Assembly: GCF_001898575.1 (NCBI RefSeq)
Contig: NZ_MKUD01000032.1
Location: forward strand, 54,019-118,018
Source: Spirosoma sp. 48-14
GTDB lineage: Bacteria; Bacteroidota; Bacteroidia; Cytophagales; Spirosomataceae
Length of the DNA: 64,000 nt
Direction of reading: 5' to 3'
Every line of letters begins with the position of its first letter. Position 1 is the first letter of the stretch. Position numbers and translations under genes: made by a program. This document shows positions 1 to 9,372 of this stretch, in pieces. Below the pieces are notes generated by a model. The model worked only from the letters and a program-made list of their open reading frames with translations. It was not told where the DNA came from and made no database searches.

Positions 1-110
1 TCAAAAAAAGAGGGCGATTGGTTTGTTTTCTTTTAGTGGTTGCCCGATTCTATTGCTAATTCGGTATTGATAGTAACTATTTGCTGAATGAATGTGAACG
101 TATAAAAATA

Positions 111-141
111 AAAAGGCTGGTCGTAGTGCGGCCAGCCTTTC
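111..141 (-). terminator. Rho-independent terminator hairpin, stronger on the minus strand
   Basis: A 9-bp stem (112-120 pairing with 132-140, AAAGGCTGG type) with an 11-nt loop. Read leftward it is followed by a T-rich run (TTTTTATTTTTA), so it is a good minus-strand terminator; rightward only TTT follows. No minus-strand gene is visible between here and the Kelch gene at 323. The rest of 1-322 is AT-rich and holds no convincing gene. The hairpin could also end a rightward gene lying before the window. Confidence 0.6.
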
Positions 142-322
142 CCATTGAATACAACCTGAATTGAAAAAAGCAATGATGGATGCCGCGTTAGCAGCAAGTG
201 AGTCAAAATTGGTAAATAAAAAGATTTAATACAACTATTTCGATAAAGAAAAATTATTTTATTACTAATCATTCTTTTGGAGGCCCTATATTGCATGACG
301 ATCATATATCTAACACCTTCCT

Positions 323-1642
323 GTGAATAATCGGTTAAGATGGTGGCTGCTTGGGCTAACCGTGTGTTTAATAACAGGCTGTTCGAAAACTCCTGAACCG
401 GCCAAAATTGTAAACACAAATGTGGTGTTGCCGTCGCAGGCGGCTCTGGTGTCGGTACAGCCAACCGGACCGGCAACCGCTGAGGTGATCGTTAAGCTAA
501 CTTCGGCCATTAAACCGACCGATTGGCGATTGACCGCTCAGACCGCATCAGGCACGGTATTAGCCCTAAACTCGGTCGAGGAGCAGGTTTATGATCCGTT
601 TAGTCTGACTATATTGCAGTTGTCAGCCTTAAATCCGGGGCAAGCCTATACGCTACGACTGGGCTTTCGCTACAATCAGAAAGATACCCTTACTCTTGAG
701 CGAACGTATACGCATACGACCTATAATCCGTGGAAGCGACTGGCTCAGTTGCCGTTCAATAGTGGTGATTTTACCGGGTCGATTGTCAGCTTCGTTTCGG
801 ATCTGGATCGGACGGGCAGTACGGTGCAGGTCACGCGGTATGTGGATGCCGAAACCTGGCAGAGGGCCTTGTTTAACTATCAATTAAATACCTGGTACGA
901 CTATAACCCGCCCTATCTGACACTGCGCCGGGGATTGATCGAGTATGTCCTGTATTACCACAATGTCGACCGATCGTATTTCTATGGGATGGGCTACCAG
1001 ACCGACGATCTGTTTCCTGATAAGTATATTTATTCACGGGATTTATACGCCATTTTTCCGGCTGGGGGCAGCCGGGTATTTCCGTATTATCAAGGCGAAG
1101 ATGGCGAAGTGGTGTATTTTACCACCACCGAATGGGCGTTTTTTCTGACCAACAACGGTTCACCGGCCATGCGTGGTATTTATGCTCAGTTTGATCAGGA
1201 AGCTCGCGCTCCCCTGCCCGAAAAACCAGGTATTATGGCCACGTTTAGTCTGGGTGAAACGGGCTATGTGGTCAATCAGGTGTTAGGAAGCCAACCCCAT
1301 TTGTTCGCCTACGATTCGCAAAAGGATATCTGGACCCGTAAAGCGGATTTTCCAGGTACACAGCGATCAAGAGGCATTGGGTTTTCGGTGAATGGAAAAG
1401 GATACTTCGGCCTGGGTACAGCTTCTGACCAGCGTGGCCTGCGCGACATCTGGCAGTATGACCCGGCTACGGATAAATGGCAGTATCTGACCGACTATCC
1501 GGGGCAGGGTAATCGCTATCTGGTGGTGTGGAGCGGGCCTAAGCGGGCGTATCTAGGTTGGGGATACGAAAGCCAGACGGAGGTCGAATCGTCGGGTCAT
1601 AGGCTGGTGGGCTGTACCGATTTCTGGGAGTTTGCTCCCTGA
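323..1642 (+). CDS. Kelch-type beta-propeller lipoprotein
   Basis: 439-aa predicted outer-membrane or periplasmic lipoprotein. It starts at GTG with a short hydrophobic signal ending in lipobox LITGC, so Cys20 would be the lipidated residue. Residues about 35-130 look like a beta-sandwich (fibronectin/IPT-like). The rest carries Kelch-type blades, seen as repeated pairs such as YNPWKRLAQLPF, DIWTRKADFPG and DKWQYLTDYPG with intervening Gly-rich turns. It lies 52 nt before a DUF4249 lipoprotein and a TonB-dependent receptor, all rightward, which suggests an outer-membrane uptake or surface-binding complex. No catalytic residues are recognised and the ligand is unknown. No in-frame ATG is available upstream, and the GTG start puts the signal peptide exactly at the N-terminus. 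Confidence 0.8.
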   Translation: MNNRLRWWLLGLTVCLITGCSKTPEPAKIVNTNVVLPSQAALVSVQPTGPATAEVIVKLTSAIKPTDWRLTAQTASGTVLALNSVEEQVYDPFSLTILQLSALNPGQAYTLRLGFRYNQKDTLTLERTYTHTTYNPWKRLAQLPFNSGDFTGSIVSFVSDLDRTGSTVQVTRYVDAETWQRALFNYQLNTWYDYNPPYLTLRRGLIEYVLYYHNVDRSYFYGMGYQTDDLFPDKYIYSRDLYAIFPAGGSRVFPYYQGEDGEVVYFTTTEWAFFLTNNGSPAMRGIYAQFDQEARAPLPEKPGIMATFSLGETGYVVNQVLGSQPHLFAYDSQKDIWTRKADFPGTQRSRGIGFSVNGKGYFGLGTASDQRGLRDIWQYDPATDKWQYLTDYPGQGNRYLVVWSGPKRAYLGWGYESQTEVESSGHRLVGCTDFWEFAP

Positions 1643-1694
1643 TTAGTTGGGCGTGAGGGTGGTATTTTGAACTTGGTCTGCTTGTTATTGATAT

Positions 1695-2735
1695 ATGCGA
1701 AATCTGCTACTAGCTGGTGTTTTTATTTTACTGATTGCCTGTGTCGATGAGGTTCAATTGCCGATTCGGCAGGTCGAACCCCGATTGGTGGTGGATGGGT
1801 TTATTACGGATGAAGCGCCACCCTATCCGATTAAACTGACTTTTTCAGGAACCTATTCGTCAGGAAACCTTTTTCCGGAAGAACTGATAATCAATGGGGC
1901 CATCGTTACGATTACGGATAATGGCGAACGAACCGTAGCCCTGGAACAGGACCCTTTGTTACCGTCCTATTATTGGATGCGTAATCCGGCTTTTCGGGGC
2001 CAGCCAGGTCATCGGTACACGTTAAAGATCGTTCTCCCCGACGGCCGTACTTATGTTTCCTCGCCGGAGCTGCTGGCTCCTATAGCGCCAATCGAACGGG
2101 TTTATGCTGAGTATCGGCAGTCGGACGGATATTCTGGTCAGCCAGACCTGTACAACATTCTGATAGATACCCAGGACCCGGCTACACCGGGTGATTATTA
2201 CCGATGGTCGACCTACAGTTATGTACCTCGTTGGGCGAGCTATGACCCGAAGCATCCACCAGTGGGTGCTATGACACTTTGTAGTACCTGTTCCTGTTGG
2301 GTGCCTTACTTTAGTCAGTTGACTAGTGTATTATCCGATGCACTGATCAATGGCAACCGCATCAGTCATCGCTCTGTGTTCAATTCGCCAGTCTATGCCG
2401 TCGGCAGGCAATATGTTGAGGTCAGGCAATATTCACTGAGCCGGGCAGCTTATCAACACTGGACACATTTTGACGAGCAGCGTAGTCGTACGGGGTCCTT
2501 GTTCGACCCTCAACCGGCTTCTATTGAGGGTAATGTGCATCTACAGGCCGATACGACCGTACTGGCACTAGGGTATTTTGGGGCTTCGGCCGTCAGTAAA
2601 CAACGGTTGGTTATTCCAGGTGATACAATTAACTATGATAAATTTCTCAATCGTCTGAACAAGTCCTTTATTCCACCCGGCGACTGCGGGTCGAACTTCC
2701 CTCAGTTTCAACTAGACGTACCGGTAGGATGGTAA
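1695..2735 (+). CDS. DUF4249 domain-containing lipoprotein
   Basis: 346 aa. The N-terminus is a short hydrophobic leader ending at LLIACVDE (lipobox-like, Cys16). The following stretch RLVVDGFITDE and a beta-rich body with a Cys cluster near residue 195 (LCSTCSCW) match the DUF4249 family, which in Bacteroidota usually accompanies a TonB-dependent receptor. The gene overlaps that receptor by 7 nt, so translational coupling is likely. Its function is not established; by context it is an accessory surface lipoprotein of the receptor, comparable in position to SusD. The Cys cluster could form a disulfide or bind metal, but that is speculation. Confidence 0.82.
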   Translation: MRNLLLAGVFILLIACVDEVQLPIRQVEPRLVVDGFITDEAPPYPIKLTFSGTYSSGNLFPEELIINGAIVTITDNGERTVALEQDPLLPSYYWMRNPAFRGQPGHRYTLKIVLPDGRTYVSSPELLAPIAPIERVYAEYRQSDGYSGQPDLYNILIDTQDPATPGDYYRWSTYSYVPRWASYDPKHPPVGAMTLCSTCSCWVPYFSQLTSVLSDALINGNRISHRSVFNSPVYAVGRQYVEVRQYSLSRAAYQHWTHFDEQRSRTGSLFDPQPASIEGNVHLQADTTVLALGYFGASAVSKQRLVIPGDTINYDKFLNRLNKSFIPPGDCGSNFPQFQLDVPVGW

Positions 2736-5110
2736 ACCAAACGAAAGGCAAGGCTATTCGCTACGGAATACTGACGTTGCTTTGTTTCTATACCTGTACC
2801 GTGCAGGCCCAGATTCGGGTTCGGATTTATGGGCAGGTAAACGACGGGGTGACGGGTAAGCCAATCACGAACGTGTCGGTTTATGATAAAAAGCAGGGAG
2901 CAGGCACCACTACCGATAGTACAGGAGCGTTTAGTATGCAGGTGCTACCAGGCCCGTATAATCTGACCTTCTCAGCGGTTGGGTATTATTCGCGGAGCCG
3001 GTTTCTGGAAGCTGGGCGGAATACCATACGGCTGGAAGTGGCCCTGAATCCCGACACACGCCAACTGGACGAAGTGAACGTTACGGGCCGAACCCCCGAT
3101 GCCAACGTGTCGGCTACGCAGATGAGCGTGGTACGGCTGGACATGAAAAACCTGCGTAACATTCCAGTGGTATTTGGTGAAGTCGATATTCTGAAAGCAT
3201 TGACCTTACAACCGGGTGTCAGTACCGTAGGAGAGGGCGCAGGCGGTTTCAATGTGCGCGGAGGGCGTACCGACCAGAATCTGGTGCTGCTGGATGGGGC
3301 CCCGCTATTTAATACGAGCCATATGCTGGGTTTGCTGAGCAACCTGAATGCCGATGCCATTCAGGATGTAACGCTCTACAAAGGGGGCATCCCGGCGGCA
3401 TATGGCGGACGATTATCGTCTTTATTGCTGATGAACACCAAAGCGGGCGAAACCGAGCGGGTCAGTGTAACTGGTGGTATCGGTTTATTAACCAGTCGAT
3501 TGCTGGTGCAAGGACCCGCAAGTCGGAATAAAAAGCTAACGTTTCTGGCGGGGGGGCGGATCGCATATCCTTCATTTATACTTGGTTTATTCCCGGCTCC
3601 AACGAATAAAGATCGAGCGTTTTTCTATGATATCAATGGCCGGCTGACGTACCGGATTAACGAAAATAGTCAGGTGTCAGCTACTGCCTATCGGAGTTAT
3701 GACACCTTTAAATTTCCGCAAGACACACTCTATACAACGCAATCGACACTGTTTACAGCCCGATGGAGCCAACGTTTGAGTCCACATCTTTCGTTTAATC
3801 TGAATGCTACGCAAAGCGATTATCGGTTTTTTCTGGATGGACTGACTAGTTTCAATACCTACCGCTATCAGTCAACCATCCGCCAGCGCGATGCCCGTTT
3901 CGATGGTTTGTGGACCCCAACGGCAGCGCATCGGATTGAGTTTGGCAGTTCATTGACGGGCTATCAGTTGCTCCCGGGAGCCATCAGCCCGACGGGGACT
4001 AATTCAACGATTATCAACATAACCTTGCCAACCGAACAGGCGCGTGAATGGGCGGGGTACGTATCGGAAGAGTGGACGCCTACCCGCGTAGTATCGGTGC
4101 AGGCGGGTATTCGGTATGCGCAGTTTACGAATGTGGGGCCAGGAGTGGCCTATACATATGCTGAAGGACAACCGCGTACCCGCGAGAGCATAACCGATAC
4201 CCTGCATTTTGGGAGTGGGCAGTCACTGGCAAAATACGGTGGCTGGGAGCCCCGGTTAACTATCCGAGCCAACGTAACAAAGAATAGTTCGTTGAAAATC
4301 AGCTATAACCGAACCCGGCAGTATCTGCACCTGATTTCCAATACAACGGCTATTTCGCCCGTCGATTTCTGGAAAGTAAGTGATGGACTGGTGCCTCCGC
4401 AGGTAGCCGATCAGTTTGCGATAGGGTACTTTCATAATGTTCTGGACAATGCCTACGAAACGTCGGTGGAGGTATACCATAAAACCCTTGAAAATCTGGT
4501 CGAGTACCGTAACGGGGCTACTTTATTGCTCAATCCGACGCTGGATGCCGATCTGCTACGGGCGCAGGGACGTGCCTATGGAGTGGAAGTGAGTATCCAG
4601 AAAACGCGTGGCCTACTGACTGGCTTGGTTGCTTACACCTATTCGCGTACACTGGCGCGGGTGCCTAGTCCCTATGCCAGCGTACAGATCAACGGAGGAA
4701 ACTGGTATCCATCCACTTTCGACCGACCACATAACCTGACCATCGCAACCCAGTGGAAATGGAGTCGGGGCTGGACGTTCGGTACTAATTTCGTGTATAC
4801 CAGTGGCCGACCGACTACTTATCCCGATGGCACTTACCGGCTCAACGGCACAAAAGTGCTGGACTACTCACAGCGAAACGTTGACCGGATTCCCGATTAC
4901 CATCGGCTGGATATATCGTTTACGAAAGATGGCCGACGAACGCCAGGGCAGCGTCGATACAGCAACTGGGCCTTTTCGTTTTACAATGTCTACGCCCGTA
5001 AGAACCCGTATTCCATTTATTTTCAACGTGTAAACACCACAACGAAAAGCTATCAGCTATCCGTTTTCGGTACGATCATTCCGTCGGTAAGCTGGAATTT
5101 TAACTGGTAA
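2729..5110 (+). CDS. TonB-dependent receptor with carboxypeptidase-like regulatory domain
   Basis: 793-aa outer-membrane receptor. A signal peptide (about residues 1-28, ending VQA) precedes a CarboxypepD_reg-like domain (about 30-110, GQVNDGVTGKPITNVSVYD). A plug domain follows (about 135-235; FNVRGGRTDQNLVLLDGAPL and YKGGIPAAYGGRLSS), then a long beta-barrel ending in aromatic residues (SWNFNW). It probably imports a ligand across the outer membrane using TonB energy. It is third in the Kelch/DUF4249/receptor operon and overlaps DUF4249 by 7 nt. It lacks the hallmark SusC region and is nearer the FecA-like class that pairs with DUF4249. The substrate cannot be read from the sequence. Confidence 0.88.
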   Translation: MVNQTKGKAIRYGILTLLCFYTCTVQAQIRVRIYGQVNDGVTGKPITNVSVYDKKQGAGTTTDSTGAFSMQVLPGPYNLTFSAVGYYSRSRFLEAGRNTIRLEVALNPDTRQLDEVNVTGRTPDANVSATQMSVVRLDMKNLRNIPVVFGEVDILKALTLQPGVSTVGEGAGGFNVRGGRTDQNLVLLDGAPLFNTSHMLGLLSNLNADAIQDVTLYKGGIPAAYGGRLSSLLLMNTKAGETERVSVTGGIGLLTSRLLVQGPASRNKKLTFLAGGRIAYPSFILGLFPAPTNKDRAFFYDINGRLTYRINENSQVSATAYRSYDTFKFPQDTLYTTQSTLFTARWSQRLSPHLSFNLNATQSDYRFFLDGLTSFNTYRYQSTIRQRDARFDGLWTPTAAHRIEFGSSLTGYQLLPGAISPTGTNSTIINITLPTEQAREWAGYVSEEWTPTRVVSVQAGIRYAQFTNVGPGVAYTYAEGQPRTRESITDTLHFGSGQSLAKYGGWEPRLTIRANVTKNSSLKISYNRTRQYLHLISNTTAISPVDFWKVSDGLVPPQVADQFAIGYFHNVLDNAYETSVEVYHKTLENLVEYRNGATLLLNPTLDADLLRAQGRAYGVEVSIQKTRGLLTGLVAYTYSRTLARVPSPYASVQINGGNWYPSTFDRPHNLTIATQWKWSRGWTFGTNFVYTSGRPTTYPDGTYRLNGTKVLDYSQRNVDRIPDYHRLDISFTKDGRRTPGQRRYSNWAFSFYNVYARKNPYSIYFQRVNTTTKSYQLSVFGTIIPSVSWNFNW

Positions 5111-5123
5111 TGGCGAGTTATCG

Positions 5124-5157
5124 TTGTATAGAATTGGCCGATAAATCGTTACCTTTG
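5124..5157 (+). promoter_or_regulatory. Bacteroidota-type promoter for the Uma2 gene
   Basis: TTG at 5124-5126 and TACCTTTG at 5150-5157, a full match to the TAnnTTTG -7 element, with a 23-nt spacer. Transcription would begin near 5164. That is after the in-frame ATG at 5110 and just before the ATG at 5176, which argues for the shorter Uma2 start. Confidence 0.5.
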
Positions 5158-5175
5158 GTAAATGCCCACTTAGCC

Positions 5176-5838
5176 ATGTCTGAACTACTATTGCAGATTT
5201 TAGATACTCCCCAAGCCCCGCTTATACTTCAGAAAGTGCAGGCTATTCTGGATGAGGAGCGCCAGAAACGGTATGCTTTTTATGAATGGCTGGACGAAGA
5301 TAAAAAAGCCGAGTTTATCAATGGTGAAGTCGTGGTGCATTCACCAGCCCTGGATCGCCATAACTCGGCAATGCTGCTATTGGCTACGTTGCTGACTGTT
5401 TATGTAAATGACCGCCAGTTAGGGTATGTTCGGGCTGAAAAAGCGCTGGTTGAACTGACGCGCAATAGTTACGAGCCAGACATTTGCTATTTTGGACCCG
5501 CCAAGGCTGCACAGATTACGCCCGATCAGCTTTATTATCCCGCCCCGGATCTGGTGGTTGAAGTGTTATCGAAGAGTACCGAAAAAATTGACCGTGAAAT
5601 CAAGTTTGCCGATTATGCGGCTCATCGTGTAGCTGAATACTGGATCATTGACCCGCTGCGCCGAACTATTGCGCAGTATGGCATTGATGCCGATACGCTG
5701 GAATACGCATTGACGGGATCATTTGGGTTGAAAGAGACTATTACCAGCCAAACATTGCCAGGCTTTTCGATTCCGGTTCGGGCTGTGTTCGATGAAACGG
5801 CAAATATCCTTGCCCTGCGAAATCTGCTTACGTCCTGA
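5176..5838 (+). CDS. Uma2 family protein (PD-(D/E)XK nuclease fold)
   Basis: 220 aa from the ATG at 5176; the reading frame is open to 5110, where it overlaps the receptor stop. The downstream start is preferred because a TAnnTTTG box lies between the two ATGs and because Uma2 proteins normally begin shortly before this region. Family signatures: an acidic KAEFINGEVVVHSP segment, then PDICYFGP, then LVVEVLSKST followed by a conserved Lys (REIKFADY) and EYWIIDP. These are the expected restriction-endonuclease-like residues and appear intact. Uma2 (DUF820) proteins are abundant in Bacteroidota and cyanobacteria and their biological role is unclear. A second copy lies at 36.3-37.0 kb. Confidence 0.8.
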   Translation: MSELLLQILDTPQAPLILQKVQAILDEERQKRYAFYEWLDEDKKAEFINGEVVVHSPALDRHNSAMLLLATLLTVYVNDRQLGYVRAEKALVELTRNSYEPDICYFGPAKAAQITPDQLYYPAPDLVVEVLSKSTEKIDREIKFADYAAHRVAEYWIIDPLRRTIAQYGIDADTLEYALTGSFGLKETITSQTLPGFSIPVRAVFDETANILALRNLLTS

Positions 5839-5861
5839 GCGAAACTTAACAGTCAGGGGCT

Positions 5862-6884
5862 TTAGGAGGCTAATCCTGGATTGGTAAGTACCGTTGGCGG
5901 TACAAAATGCTTCTGATTCAGTTGCAGATTTTCGGCCGTCCATTCCACATCGCTGATAAAGGCTGACCCTCGCACCGGGCAGTTGGCAACCCGGCAGTAA
6001 TGGCAACAGTCCTGTATACATGGATCGGTGTGTACAAAAATTTCTACTTCGGCGTCAAACCCATCCTTCAGCGTATCTTCGAAATGGTGAACTTCATCGT
6101 GTACCCTGGTCAGTTCCCAGTAGTATGGAAGAGTCAGATGGCAGTCGATATGGAGGTCGGCTCCGTATTTCTGTACGCGTAAGTTATGGACGTCGATCCA
6201 GTGGCGATCCCGATTAGTGTTGAGCAAGTCAACGACCCGGTTCATGGTCGGGATGTCGGTTTCGTCCATAAGCCGGGCTACCGACTGGCGGGTGATCTGG
6301 AAACCATTGTAAATGATTACCAGCGATAAACCCAGTGATAAAGAACTATCGATCCAATGCTGACCTGTGAGCGCCACCAGGGCTACGCCCACCATGACCA
6401 CAATGCTGCTAAACGTATCGGTAAGCAGGTGTTTCCCATCGGCCGTGAGTGCCGCCGAATCGGTTTGCCGACCTGCCCGGATGAGCATCCAGCCGACAAA
6501 CGCATTGGCAGCCGCTGTAATGCCTACCAGGGCAAAGCCCCAATCGAGGTTGCTTAACACCTTGGGTTCAAAAAAGCTCAGAATGGCCTGCCAGACAATA
6601 ACGATCCCTGCCGATAGAATCATGGCTCCCTCGAAACCAGACGACAAAAATTCGATTTTCCCGTGTCCGTATGGGTGGTTCAGGTCGCGCGGTTGCCCGG
6701 CCAGATAGATGCTGTAAAAGGCAAATCCACTGGCAATTACATTCACAATCGATTCGACCGCATCCGACAGAATCGCCGTCGAATACGTTAAAAAGTAAGC
6801 CGTGAACTTGATAATCAGCAGGGTTATACTTAGCCCCAGTGAGATGCCCATCCAGCGGTATTTCGTTTGTTGACTGGCACTCAT
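5862..6884 (-). CDS. Cation diffusion facilitator (CDF) metal transporter
   Basis: 340-aa inner-membrane exporter, probably of Zn, Fe, Co or Mn. Several transmembrane helices fill residues 1-200. Asp41 of the SDAVES motif in helix 2 and the HxxxD pair of helix 5 (KHLLTDT) are the metal site expected in CDF proteins. HPYGHGKIEF is the conserved inter-helix loop. A cytosolic alpha/beta C-terminal domain follows. It then carries an extra tail with five Cys and a His near residues 290-305 (DPCIQDCCHYCRVANC), more Cys than the core family needs and perhaps an added metal sensor. The gene converges with Uma2, leaving only 23 nt between the stops. Confidence 0.88.
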   Translation of the reverse strand: MSASQQTKYRWMGISLGLSITLLIIKFTAYFLTYSTAILSDAVESIVNVIASGFAFYSIYLAGQPRDLNHPYGHGKIEFLSSGFEGAMILSAGIVIVWQAILSFFEPKVLSNLDWGFALVGITAAANAFVGWMLIRAGRQTDSAALTADGKHLLTDTFSSIVVMVGVALVALTGQHWIDSSLSLGLSLVIIYNGFQITRQSVARLMDETDIPTMNRVVDLLNTNRDRHWIDVHNLRVQKYGADLHIDCHLTLPYYWELTRVHDEVHHFEDTLKDGFDAEVEIFVHTDPCIQDCCHYCRVANCPVRGSAFISDVEWTAENLQLNQKHFVPPTVLTNPGLAS

Positions 6885-6913
6885 GCGGCCATTTTTAGCT
6901 TGTTAGAAACAAC

Positions 6914-6921
6914 AAAGATAA
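6914..6921 (-). promoter_or_regulatory. TAnnTTTG -7 element for the CDF gene
   Basis: TATCTTTG on the minus strand, about 30 nt before the CDF start, implying a leader of about 22 nt. No clear TTG is seen at the usual -33 distance, so only half of the promoter is supported. Confidence 0.4.
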
Positions 6922-6991
6922 CGATTCTGACGCGGATTGCAGGGTATTTTAGCAACCAGGGAAGGATTTGGTTATCGGAAAAGGTGGTCTG

Positions 6992-9142
6992 CTACGGCGT
7001 CATAAATTGCCAACTGATGGACGTATAATGAAAGCCGGGCGTCCGGGGTTGGGTCCAGCTACCGACGAGTTTGCCTTGGCGATTACGCTTGACGGTTAAC
7101 GGTGTCCAGGAGAAAAGACCTCGTTCATAGTCGTAGGTTTCGCCGTCGTCATCGTAAAGTGACCAGCTCGTTTCTTTCGTCCCATAATGGCGTACGATCA
7201 GAGGAAGTGTTTCCTGCTTGTTGGGAGTATGCAGCCGGGGTGGAAGCATGGGAATAATTCCACCATCTTTTACAAACAACGGGATGTGTGAAAGGCCGGG
7301 GCTAATTTCGATAAGCTGAGCCTCGCCCACCAATTGCCCGGTATAGAAATCGTACCATTTTCCCGCAGGCAGCCATACAGTCCGTTTGGATTGTCCGGCA
7401 AACATGGGGGCTACTAACACATAATCGCCAACCATAAATTGATCATTCAGGTCTTTGGTAGCGGCCATCGCGTAGGGGTTATCGGTCGAATTCAACCGTC
7501 CTTCCGTCGTTTGCGAAACGGCCGAAAACCCATCTACCAGGTGCATCGCTCGGATAGGTGGTTTTCCATCGAAATGGTATTGTGCGAAGGTGGTGTATAG
7601 GTAGGGGAGTAGTTGCATGCGAAGCTGCATGACCTCTTTAACGTCCTGGGCTACATCGGCAAATGTCCAAGGTTTAGTCCCATCGGCCCAGGCATTTAGC
7701 ATGGCCATTGGCGAAAAACAAACCGACTGCATCCTCCGGAGCCATTCTTCCGAGGTTTTGGAGGAGCGTGCTTCGGGTGTCCATAACACACCGATAAAGC
7801 TGCTGGTACATAGGGCCGTAATGAAGTCGTGGTGGTCGTAGTAGTCGTTGTAAATCACATAAGGCAGTGCCGAAGCCCCGGCATTGGAGCCTCGAACCAG
7901 TCCATACGTTCGCTGGTTACGTTCCCGAAACCAGCTGTCGGTCATTTTCTGGAATTGTAACCCGTAAATCTGGCGCATCTGCTCGGCTGGAATCCCCGAC
8001 GGAAATGTAGCCACATCCGGCCAGAGCCAATGATCGTATCCATCGACCTCATCGACTTTATATCCCGAAATGCCCATCGACAGGTGTTGCTGGGTAAATA
8101 ACTGCTTGTACAACGCCTGCGCTTTCGGAAGGGTAAAATCAGGCACGCGCCCAACCCAAACCATATGCGAGCCCGTGTACGGCAGGATGTCCTTAAAAAT
8201 TGGTGAATGCGACGAAACGTACGGATTGATCCATAAATTGGCCCGAATCTCCTTTTGCCTTAGGGCGTCCAGAAATTGCTGCGGCTTCGGAAACCGGGTA
8301 CTGTCCCATACAAAACTATTCGGATAAGAGCGGGATTGCCAGCCAGGTTCCAGCCCGACAAAACTCAATGGGTAGCCTTTGGCTTCGAAATCGGCTACTT
8401 CGGCTAGAATCTGTTTGTCGGAAAACAGCGTTGGCGTTCGATGCGTGAAGCCCAGGCCCCATTTCGGTGGTAACACCCCCCCGCCATTATACAGATTATA
8501 CCGCTGGACTACTTCCATGGGCGAACGGCCTGCAAAAATATATACTTCGGTGCCGGAAGCTGGAACCAGAATGTCGACCGCATCGGAATAAGGCTGGGCG
8601 CTCCAATCGCGTTGGGTGTTCCGATCTTTTTCGGGTGGAAGGTTCGGACTGTCGATTCGAACGGCTGTACCGGCATACACGGTGATGTATCGCGCCGAGT
8701 TGATCAATACCCCATAACCCAGACTGGATACATAGAAAGGAACCGGAGCATGCGTCCGTCCATTGTCTTTGCCATTGTAATGATCGACATGCAGGGTTTT
8801 GATTTGTCCCCGTTGCTGAACGGTTTTGAAGTTAAGGCCCAGACCAAACAGTTGCTCCTCTTTCTGTAAAGGAAAGCGCAGGTAGGTTTTTCCGTCGACC
8901 GACTGATGGCTACTTCCGGCCAGTACATCGGGGAATGCGGGTTCGCCTAATGATTTCAATCGGTCGATACGAGGTGTAATACCCGCTACGGCCAACGGTG
9001 TAATTCGGTCCGACTGCCCTACAACGGCTTTCCAGACACCGGGAGCAACCGATTCCCATCGAAAGTCTGTTGACTGAGCGGTTACGGCTGCGCCGAAATT
9101 CAGGTTTATTAAAATCAAAAGGGTAAGTAATCGTCGGGGCAT
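6992..9142 (-). CDS. Secreted glycoside hydrolase family 31 enzyme
   Basis: 716 aa from the ATG at 9142. The frame extends to 9199, but Met20 of that longer version begins a clear signal peptide (PRRLLTLLILINLNFGAAVTAQ region), so the shorter start is chosen. The order is an N-terminal beta domain, a (beta/alpha)8 barrel (PPKWGLGFTHRTP, then LWINPYVSSHSP) and C-terminal beta domains. SGYKVDEVDG at about residue 364 supplies the GH31 nucleophile Asp. GH31 enzymes hydrolyse alpha-glucosides or alpha-xylosides or act as lyases or transglycosylases; the specificity here is not clear, because the usual acid/base region reads YNDYYDHHD rather than the common WxGDN form. Location is periplasm or outside the cell. 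It is divergent from the amidohydrolase at 9373. Confidence 0.85.
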   Translation of the reverse strand: MPRRLLTLLILINLNFGAAVTAQSTDFRWESVAPGVWKAVVGQSDRITPLAVAGITPRIDRLKSLGEPAFPDVLAGSSHQSVDGKTYLRFPLQKEEQLFGLGLNFKTVQQRGQIKTLHVDHYNGKDNGRTHAPVPFYVSSLGYGVLINSARYITVYAGTAVRIDSPNLPPEKDRNTQRDWSAQPYSDAVDILVPASGTEVYIFAGRSPMEVVQRYNLYNGGGVLPPKWGLGFTHRTPTLFSDKQILAEVADFEAKGYPLSFVGLEPGWQSRSYPNSFVWDSTRFPKPQQFLDALRQKEIRANLWINPYVSSHSPIFKDILPYTGSHMVWVGRVPDFTLPKAQALYKQLFTQQHLSMGISGYKVDEVDGYDHWLWPDVATFPSGIPAEQMRQIYGLQFQKMTDSWFRERNQRTYGLVRGSNAGASALPYVIYNDYYDHHDFITALCTSSFIGVLWTPEARSSKTSEEWLRRMQSVCFSPMAMLNAWADGTKPWTFADVAQDVKEVMQLRMQLLPYLYTTFAQYHFDGKPPIRAMHLVDGFSAVSQTTEGRLNSTDNPYAMAATKDLNDQFMVGDYVLVAPMFAGQSKRTVWLPAGKWYDFYTGQLVGEAQLIEISPGLSHIPLFVKDGGIIPMLPPRLHTPNKQETLPLIVRHYGTKETSWSLYDDDGETYDYERGLFSWTPLTVKRNRQGKLVGSWTQPRTPGFHYTSISWQFMTP

Positions 9143-9266
9143 AGGGGTATACGAATTGTATTGATCATGATAAGCGAGTTGGGGTTTACGGCTACTCAAA
9201 TTGGCTTATCCGCGATATATAGCGGACGAGAGACGATGAAAATTTAATTCACTAAATGTCTTTGTG

Positions 9267-9300
9267 TTGTTTTTACATAATAAGTCTTTATGTACTTTTG
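9267..9300 (+). promoter_or_regulatory. Bacteroidota-type promoter for the amidohydrolase gene
   Basis: TTG at 9267-9269 and TACTTTTG at 9293-9300 (full TAnnTTTG match) with a 23-nt spacer. The predicted start of transcription near 9307 gives a leader of about 66 nt. Confidence 0.5.
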
Positions 9301-9372
9301 ACGTAAAGGTTCTATTGTTCTCCTTTAGCACCTGATTAGTCCGTTCCTAACGATGTTATAGTTCTGTTCTTC

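Noticed and set aside
33..476. A 147-codon minus-strand frame at the left edge
   Set aside because: It overlaps the Kelch lipoprotein's signal region, contains a terminator hairpin and shows no protein-like pattern.
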